Source: Bacteroidia bacterium (GTDB lineage Bacteria > Bacteroidota > Bacteroidia > B-17B0 > Aurantibacillaceae). Taken from it: a DNA stretch of 42,292 nucleotides. Positions 8,552-15,358 of the stretch are shown here, one piece after another (the stretch's first letter is position 1; each line of letters begins with the position of its first letter). Location of the stretch: assembly GCA_025362575.1 (NCBI GenBank), contig JANYIQ010000316.1, positions 1 to 42,292 on the forward strand. Reading direction: 5' to 3'. Made by a program: the position numbers and the translations under genes. The notes beneath the pieces were generated by a model. It was not told the DNA's origin. It did no database searches and worked only from the letters and a program-made list of their open reading frames with translations.

Positions 8552-8686
8552 ATGAAATTCAATTTTAAATACTTCGTCATTTTTTTACTTCTTTTCAGTC
8601 TTGTTGCAACTTCGTGCAGGTATCGCCGTGATTGCGGAGGCCGTCGGAAAAAGAAAGTAAAAACCGCCATGGGTGGATATATGTAG
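8552..8686 (+). CDS. Small predicted lipoprotein, 44 residues
   Basis: ATG at 8552 gives a classic lipoprotein signal: basic start (MKFNFKYF), hydrophobic core (VIFLLLFSL) and lipobox VATSC. The mature peptide is only 22 residues after the cysteine and strongly basic: CRYRRDC, GGRRKKK, then KTAMGGYM. The longer frame from 8465 adds a non-signal N-terminus and is unlikely. Tiny lipoproteins of this kind, ending in Gly/Met, recur in Bacteroidota without known role. It is oriented away from the minus-strand genes on both sides. A weak inverted repeat (ATCAAATT at 8687, AATTTGAT at 8731) follows the stop. Confidence 0.65.
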   Translation: MKFNFKYFVIFLLLFSLVATSCRYRRDCGGRRKKKVKTAMGGYM

Positions 8687-8761
8687 ATCAAATTAAAAAA
8701 AATGTTCTTTAACCTGCCTTTCTGATCTTCAATTTGATTTTATGTTTTTCTGAAACTAAAT

Positions 8762-9382
8762 TTACTTAACCGTAAACATTGTATTAAAAGGTACGCGGTT
8801 GGTAATGGATCTTCCAAGCGTTACTTCATCTGCATACTCTAACTCGTCGCCGACAGCAATGCCGCGGGCAATTGTGGAGAGTGTGATTGTATAAGGAGCT
8901 AATTTTTTAAATACGTAAAAACATGTGGTTTCGCCTTCCATGGTTCCATTCAGCGCCAGAATAACTTCCTTTACTTCGCCAACTGCGATCTTTTGAATAA
9001 GCGTATCCACATTTAAATTACCGGGACCAACTCCATCCATTGGCGAAATTAATCCGCCCAAAATATGATAAGTACCGCGATAAAGTCCGGTATTCTCGAT
9101 CGCCATTACATCTCTGTAATCCTGCACCACGCAAAGTGTACTGTGGTCGCGGGCCGGATTGGCACAAATACCGCAAACATCGCTTTCGCAAATGTTATGA
9201 CAACTATTGCAAAATTTAAGATCGGTTTTGAGTTTGTTTATCAAGTGAGCAAACTGTTCAGCTTCTTCGTTACTTTGTTTAATAACATGAAGCACATAAC
9301 GCAAAGCCGATTTTTTACCAACACCCGGTAACTGAGCAAAAGTATTAACCGCCTGCTCTATTATTTTTGAACTGAATTCCAC
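8762..9382 (-). CDS. recR: Recombination mediator RecR
   Basis: 206 residues, typical for RecR. An N-terminal helix-hairpin-helix (FAQLPGVGKKSALRYVLHVI) is followed by the four-cysteine zinc finger (C58, C61, C70, C73 in CNSCHNICESDVCGIC). The Toprim domain begins at STLCVVQDYRDVMAIENTG, and the Walker-like EVILALNGTMEGETT segment follows. It acts with RecF/RecO to load RecA on gapped DNA. The frame starts at GTG 9382; I see no in-frame ATG before it. It is divergent from the symporter gene, with 167 nt between them containing a palindrome. Confidence 0.97.
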   Translation of the reverse strand: MEFSSKIIEQAVNTFAQLPGVGKKSALRYVLHVIKQSNEEAEQFAHLINKLKTDLKFCNSCHNICESDVCGICANPARDHSTLCVVQDYRDVMAIENTGLYRGTYHILGGLISPMDGVGPGNLNVDTLIQKIAVGEVKEVILALNGTMEGETTCFYVFKKLAPYTITLSTIARGIAVGDELEYADEVTLGRSITNRVPFNTMFTVK

Positions 9383-9403
9383 TGTAACAAATTTAAGCTT
9401 TTA

Positions 9404-9430
9404 CCCCGTAGGATTGGAAATCCAACGGAG
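9404..9430. repeat. Imperfect palindrome in recR/symporter spacer
   Basis: CCGT-A-GGATT, a 3-nt loop GGA, then AATCC-A-ACGG form a hairpin with a single A-A mismatch (9406-9428). No T tract follows on either strand, so a terminator is unlikely. The CCGTAGGA core is shared with the REP-like element at 30310-30319, so this may be a worn copy of that family. Confidence 0.4.
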
Positions 9431-9549
9431 TGAACTATTAACAATTATGAGCCTTGCATTGTGAAGAATTAATTCAATTCGGGCTTTAAACAACCGGATA
9501 ATTTATCATTTTTAACTTATCACTTATAACTCATAATTCATATCTTAAT

Positions 9550-11034
9550 TTGTCGCCAATACTGATCATATCGTTCATCATCCTTTACTTCTTCTTTTTG
9601 ATGGGTATTGCCTGGTATACTTCGCGCAAAAGCACGGCCGACTCGTATTTCTTAGGTAATAAAGCTTCGCCGTGGTATGCGGTTGCTTTTGGTATGATAG
9701 GCGACTCGCTGAGCGGTGTTACTTATATTTCTGTTCCCGGCAAGGTGGGCGCTGCACACTTTAGCTACTTACAGTTGGTATTGGGCTATTTTGTGGGCTA
9801 CTTCATCATCTCACACATTTTACTGCCCATTTATTATAAAATGAACCTCACTTCCATTTACGAGTACTTGCAAAGCCGCTTTGGCAAAAGAACTCAGAAA
9901 ACCGGCGCCTCTTTCTTCATATTATCGCGGGTTATGGGAGCTGCGGGGCGTTTGTATCTTGCTGCAGGTGTTATACAATTATTTGTATTCGATCAGTTTG
10001 AAACCATTCACATTCCTTTTTGGGTTAGCGTTTCGGTTATTTTAATACTCATGCTGCTTTACACTTATCGAGGCGGTATAAAAACATTGGTGTGGACCGA
10101 TACATTCCAATCGCTATTTCTGGTATTAGGAGTTGTTCTATCCATAGTAGCCATAATCAATACAATGGATATTTCATTTTGGCAGGCAACTAAAAATGTA
10201 ATTCATTCGGAGTATACCGAAACATTTTTCTGGGATTGGAAAAAATCGAATTTCTTTTTTAAGGAATTTGTTGGTGGGATCTTTATTGCTGTGGCCATGA
10301 CAGGCCTTGACCAGAACATGATGCAAAAGAATTTAAGCTGCAAAAACATTGGTGAAGCACAAAAGAATATTTTCTGGTTCAGCGTTATCATGGTTATTGT
10401 GAATGTTATCTTTTTATCGCTGGGCGTATTGCTGTTTCAATATTACACGCATGCAGGCATTGCGATTCCATCTGACAGTCTTACAGGAAAGGCTTTAAGC
10501 GATAAAGTATTTCCTAATTTGGCTTTGAATCACCTGGGTATTTTTGCAGGATTGGTGTTCATCATTGGTTTAACCGCCGCCACTTTTTCAAGTGCAGATA
10601 GTGTTCTTACCACACTTACCACTTCGTTTTATATTGACATTTTAGAGTACGACCGACACGATCATTTAACTGACAAAGAGAAAAAGAAACGCCGTACCAT
10701 CATTCACATTTCATTTGCAGTATTATTGTGGCTGGTGATCTTATTCTTCGATATCCTCAATAAAAAAGCGATCATCGATACCATTTTAATGCTGGCAGGC
10801 TATACTTACGGTCCGCTCTTAGGACTATTTACCCTTGGCCTATTTACCAAAATAAATTTACACGATAAGCTGGTGCCCATTATTTGTATTGCTGCGCCGG
10901 TAATAACTTATTTAATTGCCAATACTTTTAAAAGCATTTTAGGAGAGTATCAGATAGGAAATGAATTGATCTTAATTAACGGAAGTATTACCGCTGCGCT
11001 TTTGTTACTGATCAAAAAAAGAGTTGCTGTTTAA
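9550..11034 (+). CDS. Sodium:solute symporter (SSS/SLC5 family)
   Basis: 494 residues with about 13 predicted membrane helices. The N-terminal region shows the SSS pattern: YTSRKSTADSYFLGNKASPWYAVAFGMIGDSLSGVTYI, where the SYFLGN and W-x-G/S-L motifs are family hallmarks. Further on, GLTAATFSSADSVLTTLTTS contains the small-residue-rich helix (TM8 region) contributing to the Na+ site. The substrate cannot be read from sequence. The frame opens with TTG at 9550; starting at the next ATG (9601) would cut TM1 in half, so the TTG start is preferred. Its last 30 nt overlap the end of the convergent glycosyltransferase gene. Confidence 0.9.
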   Translation: MSPILIISFIILYFFFLMGIAWYTSRKSTADSYFLGNKASPWYAVAFGMIGDSLSGVTYISVPGKVGAAHFSYLQLVLGYFVGYFIISHILLPIYYKMNLTSIYEYLQSRFGKRTQKTGASFFILSRVMGAAGRLYLAAGVIQLFVFDQFETIHIPFWVSVSVILILMLLYTYRGGIKTLVWTDTFQSLFLVLGVVLSIVAIINTMDISFWQATKNVIHSEYTETFFWDWKKSNFFFKEFVGGIFIAVAMTGLDQNMMQKNLSCKNIGEAQKNIFWFSVIMVIVNVIFLSLGVLLFQYYTHAGIAIPSDSLTGKALSDKVFPNLALNHLGIFAGLVFIIGLTAATFSSADSVLTTLTTSFYIDILEYDRHDHLTDKEKKKRRTIIHISFAVLLWLVILFFDILNKKAIIDTILMLAGYTYGPLLGLFTLGLFTKINLHDKLVPIICIAAPVITYLIANTFKSILGEYQIGNELILINGSITAALLLLIKKRVAV

Positions 11035-12051
11035 TTCAGTGTATTTACTCTTCGTCCTTAAAAAATGTTCTGCAACAATGCTCCCATTGTAAACATTACG
11101 CATGCTGAATTTGAATTTAGGATGCTGTTTCATTTTTTTTCGTTTTGCAAGCGTGCTCGAAAGCCAGCCATAATAAGCGAAATGAGCCCTTACTACTGCA
11201 AAGCAATGCTTTGGTTCGCCATCCAGTAAAAATTTAATGCCGGCAATACCATCTAATTTTAACCGGAAAACAACTTTCCAAAATAAGAACTTCGAAGGAT
11301 GGTTTTTGGTAAGCGTTGTTAGATTATTCCGGAAATTTAAAAATGTTTTGTGCGGCGAATTTTTATTGAGTGTGCCGCCGCCAACGTGATATACCGTACT
11401 TTTCGGCTCTACGTATACTGAATAACCAATATTCTTTAAGCGCCAGCAAAGATCGATCTCTTCCATGTGTGCAAAATAATCATCGTCAAAACCTCCTGCT
11501 TCCCAAAATGCTTTTGTGCGAACAAACATACAGGCGCCTGTTGCCCAAAATACTTCAATTGCACTTTGATATTGTTTCGTATCTTCTTCCAAGGCATTAA
11601 AAACACGGCCACGGCAAAAAGGATAGCCGTACTTATCAATAAAACCGCCCGCAGCACCTGCATATTCAAATTTAGCACGGTTGCTGTGGTCTAATATCTT
11701 TGGCTGGCAGGCTGCGATCAATTCATTTTTATCCATCAGATCGATCACCGACTCGATCCAGTTCTCGGTAACTTCAACATCTGAATTCAACAATACATAA
11801 TACTCGGCCGATACCAACCTCAAGGCATCGTTATAGCCTTTGGCAAAACCGGAGTTTGTTTTACTTTCAAGAACTTCAATATTCGGAAACTTTGTTTTCA
11901 CAAAAGAAACCGAATCATCGCTGGAAGCATTATCTGCAACAATGATCTTATATTTAGATGAAAACTGTATAACAGCAGGAAGGAACTGATCAAGAAACTC
12001 TTTTCCGTTATAATTTAAAATGACAATGGCTACCCTGCTATCTGATATCAT
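11005..12051 (-). CDS. Family 2 glycosyltransferase
   Basis: 348 residues. The GT-A fold is visible from the start: VAIVILNYNGKEFL, then the nucleotide-binding DNASSDDS (residues 40-47), and the acidic metal-binding site LLNSDVEV (about 88-95). The segment ATGACMFVRTKAFWEAGGFDDDYFAHMEEIDLCWRL is the acceptor/ED motif region characteristic of rhamnosyltransferase-like GT2 enzymes. After residue ~240 a basic amphipathic region suggests membrane association. Likely role: transfer of a sugar onto a cell-surface polysaccharide or lipid carrier; sugar and acceptor unknown. Only 4 nt separate it from the upstream GWxTD gene, so they form an operon. The 3' end overlaps the convergent symporter gene by 30 nt. 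Confidence 0.92.
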   Translation of the reverse strand: MISDSRVAIVILNYNGKEFLDQFLPAVIQFSSKYKIIVADNASSDDSVSFVKTKFPNIEVLESKTNSGFAKGYNDALRLVSAEYYVLLNSDVEVTENWIESVIDLMDKNELIAACQPKILDHSNRAKFEYAGAAGGFIDKYGYPFCRGRVFNALEEDTKQYQSAIEVFWATGACMFVRTKAFWEAGGFDDDYFAHMEEIDLCWRLKNIGYSVYVEPKSTVYHVGGGTLNKNSPHKTFLNFRNNLTTLTKNHPSKFLFWKVVFRLKLDGIAGIKFLLDGEPKHCFAVVRAHFAYYGWLSSTLAKRKKMKQHPKFKFSMRNVYNGSIVAEHFLRTKSKYTELNSNSFFDQ

Positions 12052-12055
12052 AATT

Positions 12056-13534
12056 TTAGCGGGGATTATTAAAAAGATCTAAGGCCTGGCTGCCGTAACT
12101 GGCATCAGGTGTGGTCTTATCCATGTTGTTGCTTTCTGCACTACGCTTAGCTATCTGAAAAAGCCATTTTTCATCATAAATTTCTCCACGCAATGTGCTA
12201 TGAACTAATTTAAAACAATCATCTGCAATACTCTGATTAACGAAAACAAATTTTTTGTTGGTGTAAAATTGTCCGCTTGAATTATCTTTAATACGATAAT
12301 ACTGCCAGATCTCGTAAGGATATGAGTTGGGTTCACTTGGCTGCTTCACGCGCTGGTTGGGCGGGCCATACTGTAAATAGCAGCGGCCTCGATCGGTAAA
12401 ATAACCTTTTTGTTTTCCGCATTTGAACATTTTATTTACTTCAGTCACCTGCACATAATAATTAAGCCACATTTGAAGCGGATCGAGTGAATCGCCGGCG
12501 CGTCTCTGCCAGAAATCAACAATGAAGTTTTTCATCAATTGAGGGTCCTTTTTCACAGTTTGATTTATTTCCCAATCGCGCTCAGCACTTGTGGAAACAG
12601 GCCATAAACTTTCAACGAACATCTTTAAAGAATCGGCATCGTTAAAGTTGCCAAAGAATTCGTATACCGAACGGTTTTCCTTATAAACTACAGGCTGTTT
12701 TTTTTCGGCTACCTTACTGCGCTGGAAGAACCATTTTTTTTCGAGTTGAAGCATATTATTCTGATCGCGAACTTCAATTACAAGGTAATAGTTACCCGAT
12801 GGTAGCTTAGATATATCCAGCGAAGCAAGCAATGGGTTAACTACCGAAGCGTTCTGCTTTTTAAATCCACCAATGCCCTCCACTTTTTGCAGATCCTCTT
12901 TACGCTGAATAAAATATGAATAGAGGAAATTCTTGTTTTTTCCAAAAACCGTATCCGCATTATAGGTTTCGAAATAAAAAGGCAGTTTATCAAAATTATC
13001 GGGATAGTAATTTACATTATAAGGTATAAGATCGTAACCGCTTTTTGTAAGCTTGCCGGGAGTAACTGCTTTTACGTATGACTCTACAGGCTGAATACTC
13101 GAAGCTTCAAGGTTCTTTTCAGTAAAATTTATTACTACATTTTCTTTTAATGCGAATGATTTTTTTGTGGCGTCGTAATTATCGGTTATAACAAGTTCAA
13201 AAACATAAGTACCATTTGAAAGTGCATAACGCTGGTTATCGATAAAATTGGAGTAACTGGCGGTATCTTTATCAATTGGGCCCAGTAAATTGTAGCTTTC
13301 TGTTTTAAAAAGCACTCCATCCTTTAAGATGTTTACCCTTATGTTGATCGAGGCCTGAAAACCGCCGTTTACCGCCTTATGGTGAGCCGATTTGCCAATT
13401 ATGCTTAAATAAGATTCTAAAAAAGGGCTTTGTTTTGGCACATTAAAAACGCCGTAATTAAAATAGGCTGTAACCGAGGCTTGTGCTGCAAAAAACCACA
13501 TCCCGAGGGCGACCAATAATGCGCTTTTCTTCAT
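12056..13534 (-). CDS. GWxTD domain-containing secreted protein
   Basis: 492 residues with a signal peptide (SALLVALGMWFFAAQA). The N-terminal two-thirds are beta-rich (repeated strands such as LPSGNYYLVIEVRDQNNML). The C-terminal part (from about 320) has the GWxTD-domain pattern: RDWEINQTVKKDPQ, FWQRRAGDSLDP, then GYFTDRGRCYLQYGPPNQR near residue 377, where the name-giving motif reads GYFTD (Trp replaced by Tyr). The domain is widespread in Bacteroidota and Acidobacteria and has no established function. It heads a two-gene operon with the GT2 gene. Promoter not identified. Confidence 0.88.
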   Translation of the reverse strand: MKKSALLVALGMWFFAAQASVTAYFNYGVFNVPKQSPFLESYLSIIGKSAHHKAVNGGFQASINIRVNILKDGVLFKTESYNLLGPIDKDTASYSNFIDNQRYALSNGTYVFELVITDNYDATKKSFALKENVVINFTEKNLEASSIQPVESYVKAVTPGKLTKSGYDLIPYNVNYYPDNFDKLPFYFETYNADTVFGKNKNFLYSYFIQRKEDLQKVEGIGGFKKQNASVVNPLLASLDISKLPSGNYYLVIEVRDQNNMLQLEKKWFFQRSKVAEKKQPVVYKENRSVYEFFGNFNDADSLKMFVESLWPVSTSAERDWEINQTVKKDPQLMKNFIVDFWQRRAGDSLDPLQMWLNYYVQVTEVNKMFKCGKQKGYFTDRGRCYLQYGPPNQRVKQPSEPNSYPYEIWQYYRIKDNSSGQFYTNKKFVFVNQSIADDCFKLVHSTLRGEIYDEKWLFQIAKRSAESNNMDKTTPDASYGSQALDLFNNPR

Positions 13535-13786
13535 GATCTAAATATTAAATAAGGCGGGATGTTTGATACCTTAAAATTACGGAAATTATTTCGACAAAAA
13601 TCCCAAAAATTCAAAAAGCGGCCAAAACCCGCTTACAGCAATACGATCCAATTGTCAAATGCTGAAGCAATGTAACATAAAAGCCAATCTCAATAAAAAA
13701 GTAATAAGAGGGCTATTTTTACTTTATGGTCGGGTTTTAGACAGAATAATTAAGAATTCCGTATGCCTTTATTACAATAAATTTCA
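13535..13786. other. Spacer before tRNA terminator, no gene seen
   Basis: AT-rich spacer between the start of the GWxTD gene and the tRNA-Ser terminator. It should hold the GWxTD promoter, but I see no clear TTG/TAnnTTTG pair. The long plus-strand frame crossing it and the tRNA is not credible. Confidence 0.5.
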
Positions 13787-13820
13787 TAAAAAAGCCCGTA
13801 AATCGCGAGACTTACGGGCC
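13787..13820 (-). terminator. Terminator of tRNA-Ser
   Basis: On the minus strand an 8-bp perfect stem GCCCGTAA / TTACGGGC (plus positions 13794-13801 and 13812-13819) is followed by a run of six T. It lies 25 nt past the tRNA 3' end. Confidence 0.85.
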
Positions 13821-13844
13821 CTTTATCTTTGTATCCTTAGATAC

Positions 13845-13932
13845 TGGCGGAGAAAGAGGGATTCGAACCCCCGGAGGTATGACCCTCAACAGTTTTCAAG
13901 ACTGCCGCAATCGACCACTCTGCCATTTCTCC
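13845..13932 (-). tRNA. tRNA-Ser (anticodon UGA), CCA encoded
   Basis: The minus strand reads GGAGAAATGGCAGAGTGG at the 5' end. The anticodon loop CTTGAAAA holds TGA, a long class II variable arm follows, then the T-loop GGTTCGAATCC, and the acceptor 3' strand TTTCTCC with discriminator G and genomically encoded CCA (plus 13845-13847). The 7-bp acceptor stem GGAGAAA/TTTCTCC is perfect. The long variable arm and the UGA anticodon identify a serine tRNA reading UCA-type codons. A -7 promoter box lies 4 nt upstream and a terminator downstream, so it is a single-gene transcript. Confidence 0.96.
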
Positions 13933-13936
13933 GTGG

Positions 13937-13944
13937 CAAAAATA
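13937..13944 (-). promoter_or_regulatory. Predicted -7 box of tRNA-Ser promoter
   Basis: TATTTTTG on the minus strand is an exact match to TAnnTTTG and lies 4 nt before the mature tRNA 5' end, implying a short leader. No clear -33 TTG is seen at the proper distance. Confidence 0.5.
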
Positions 13945-14000
13945 AGGATTTTTTTACATTAAACGTTTCTATCGCAAAAAAATAATTTCAAAAAACCGCA

Positions 14001-14030
14001 TTTGCTTCGTAGTTTTAATGTCTAATTTTA
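14001..14030 (+). promoter_or_regulatory. Predicted promoter of yceI-like gene
   Basis: TTTG at 14001-14004 (-33 box) and TAATTTTA at 14023-14030 (-7 box, one mismatch to TAnnTTTG) are separated by 18 nt, a fitting spacer. The ATG follows 10 nt later, so the leader would be very short. Confidence 0.55.
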
Positions 14031-14040
14031 TACACAATAA

Positions 14041-14580
14041 ATGAAAAAAATAATCTTAAGTATAGCAGTTTTAACTGCATTTGTTATCAGTGCATTTACC
14101 GTTGCCGACATTTGGGCAAACGACGAAAAAACAAGCACTGTTAAATTTGAACTACCGGGACATCAGGGAAGTTTCAGTAATTTAACTATTAATATTAATT
14201 TTGATAAAACTAATTTGGCTCAATCGAAAATTACCGCGAATATTGATGTGAAAACCTTAAAAGCAGGAGATGCAAAACTCGAATCGCATTTATTGTCTCC
14301 CGATTTTTTTGATGCAGAAAAATTTCCGAAGATCACGTTTACATCAGACGAAATTAAAGCAACTGAAACAGGCTTTTTGGCAAAAGGCAAATTAACTATG
14401 AAAGATTCTACAAAAGCTGTTGAACTGCCTTTTACATTTACTGAGAAAGATAAAGCTAACGCTACCTTTAGCGGCACCATGACGGTTAATGCAGCAGATT
14501 ACGGTGTGATGAAAAAGAAAGCCGACAAGCCGGGCAACGATAAAGTTCTTATTTATTTAGAAGTGCCGGTTAAAAAGTAA
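14041..14580 (+). CDS. YceI family periplasmic lipocalin-like protein
   Basis: 179 residues with a signal peptide (MKKIILSIAVLTAFVISAFT). The mature domain is the YceI beta-barrel: STVKFELPGHQGSFSNLTI near the start, then KLESHLLSPDFFDAEKFPKITFTS, which is the family signature (H-L-x-S-x-D-F-F-D-x-x-x-x-P), and a late DYGV segment before the last strand. YceI proteins bind isoprenoid-like amphiphiles in a barrel; the physiological role is generally unknown. It has its own promoter and is followed by a strong hairpin terminator, so it is monocistronic. Confidence 0.93.
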   Translation: MKKIILSIAVLTAFVISAFTVADIWANDEKTSTVKFELPGHQGSFSNLTININFDKTNLAQSKITANIDVKTLKAGDAKLESHLLSPDFFDAEKFPKITFTSDEIKATETGFLAKGKLTMKDSTKAVELPFTFTEKDKANATFSGTMTVNAADYGVMKKKADKPGNDKVLIYLEVPVKK

Positions 14581-14602
14581 AAAAGCCATTTTATTTTTAT
14601 TG

Positions 14603-14640
14603 AAGAAAGAGCAGCATTTAGTGTTGCTCTTTCTTTTTTA
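14603..14640 (+). terminator. Terminator of yceI, shared with a minus-strand small ORF
   Basis: A 10-bp perfect stem AGAAAGAGCA / TGCTCTTTCT (14604-14613, 14625-14634) followed by T6 on the plus strand. The same DNA encodes the last residues and stop codon of the convergent 50-residue ORF, so the hairpin overlaps its coding end. Confidence 0.8.
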
Positions 14641-14770
14641 CAGGAATAAAATAAATGAACCATAAAAAGAAGAGAAAATAAAAAGCTTCCCAACATAAAC
14701 CTTCCTTTATTGCAGGAAATGCCAGGAAACCTAAAAAGCCAAAGAAGCCCATCATCCAGTTTTTTCTCAT
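14618..14770 (-). CDS. Small hydrophobic membrane protein, 50 residues
   Basis: ATG at 14770, stop TAA at 14618-14620. The peptide begins MRKNWMMGFFGFLGFLAFPA, then IKEGLCWEAFYFLF and FLWFIYFIPVKKKEQH. It has two hydrophobic helices separated by a short polar turn with a basic C-terminal tail, which fits a two-TM inner-membrane miniprotein. The GFFGFLGFLAF pattern resembles small membrane proteins (DUF3796-like) seen in Firmicutes and Bacteroidota; that is recall, not a search result. It lies 63 nt after the HMA protein on the same strand and may be cotranscribed. The composition is far from random AT-rich sequence, which supports coding. Confidence 0.6.
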   Translation of the reverse strand: MRKNWMMGFFGFLGFLAFPAIKEGLCWEAFYFLFFLWFIYFIPVKKKEQH

Positions 14771-14833
14771 AATCTATTTTTTCTTAGGCCAAAGGTAACA
14801 TTCCGCTTCGCGCCTACAAATTACATGCAAGAA

Positions 14834-15124
14834 TTAAGCTTTCTCACTTTTCATGTTATCCACCCTACCAACAACACAACTGGCATAGCTTTTCAGCTTC
14901 AGCAGCAATCCGTTCTCTTCAGTGGCTTCAGGATAACCTGCATCATGCAGCACTTTTGTGAGATCTGAACGCGTGGCATTACCTTCGTAATTAACGGTTA
15001 CCGAATCTTCATCGTGGTTAACCACTACATCCTTTACACCTTCAATGGCAGTAAGTTTATTTTTAATGGTGGTTTCGCATCCACCGCATTTTAAATTGGC
15101 GACTAATATTTTCTCTGTTTTCAT
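14834..15124 (-). CDS. HMA-domain metal-binding protein (CopZ-like)
   Basis: 96 residues. The N-terminal ~68 residues form a heavy-metal-associated ferredoxin-like fold with motif LKCGGCETTIKNKL: CxxC at C13 and C16 binds Cu(I) or another soft metal. The fold continues through GVKDVVVNHDEDSVTVNYEG. The C-terminal 25 residues (KLKSYASCVVGRVDNMKSEKA) add an extra cysteine and are unlike classic CopZ, which ends at about 70 residues. No signal peptide, so cytosolic. It likely shuttles metal to a P-type ATPase or regulator encoded elsewhere. A putative Crp/Fnr-like site sits upstream and a small membrane protein downstream. Confidence 0.88.
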   Translation of the reverse strand: MKTEKILVANLKCGGCETTIKNKLTAIEGVKDVVVNHDEDSVTVNYEGNATRSDLTKVLHDAGYPEATEENGLLLKLKSYASCVVGRVDNMKSEKA

Positions 15125-15165
15125 GACCTTAAGTTTTAATTTACCATAAAGTTAAGGCCATAAAA

Positions 15166-15230
15166 TAAAAATACTCCTGCTTTAACTCATTTTGGGAGAT
15201 GACGTAGGTCACTTTTGGGAGGAAAATGAG
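15166..15230 (-). promoter_or_regulatory. Putative promoter and operator of the HMA gene
   Basis: The minus strand carries TATTTTTA (plus 15166-15173), one mismatch from the -7 consensus. Upstream lies the palindrome TGACgtagGTCA (15200-15211), whose centre would be near -43 from the predicted start, the position of class II Crp/Fnr-type activators. It is flanked by direct repeats TTTTGGGAG (15190-15198, 15213-15221) and by inverted CTCATTTT / AAAATGAG (15186-15193, 15223-15230). The sequence symmetry is seen; the regulator is inferred. Confidence 0.4.
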
Positions 15231-15358
15231 CCATAAAAACAGCTTCTTGTCTGTTATTTTTGCCAATATATTGCCGAAAAAATATCCTAAAAATTCAAAA
15301 ATATTTATTTATTATTGTGCCCGAAAAAAATTAAAGAAAACAATTACTGCAAAGGCAA

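Noticed and set aside
13659-13985. A plus-strand ORF of 108 codons (...RRKRDSNPRRYDPQQ...)
   Set aside because: It is the antisense reading of tRNA-Ser and its terminator, a well-known false ORF.
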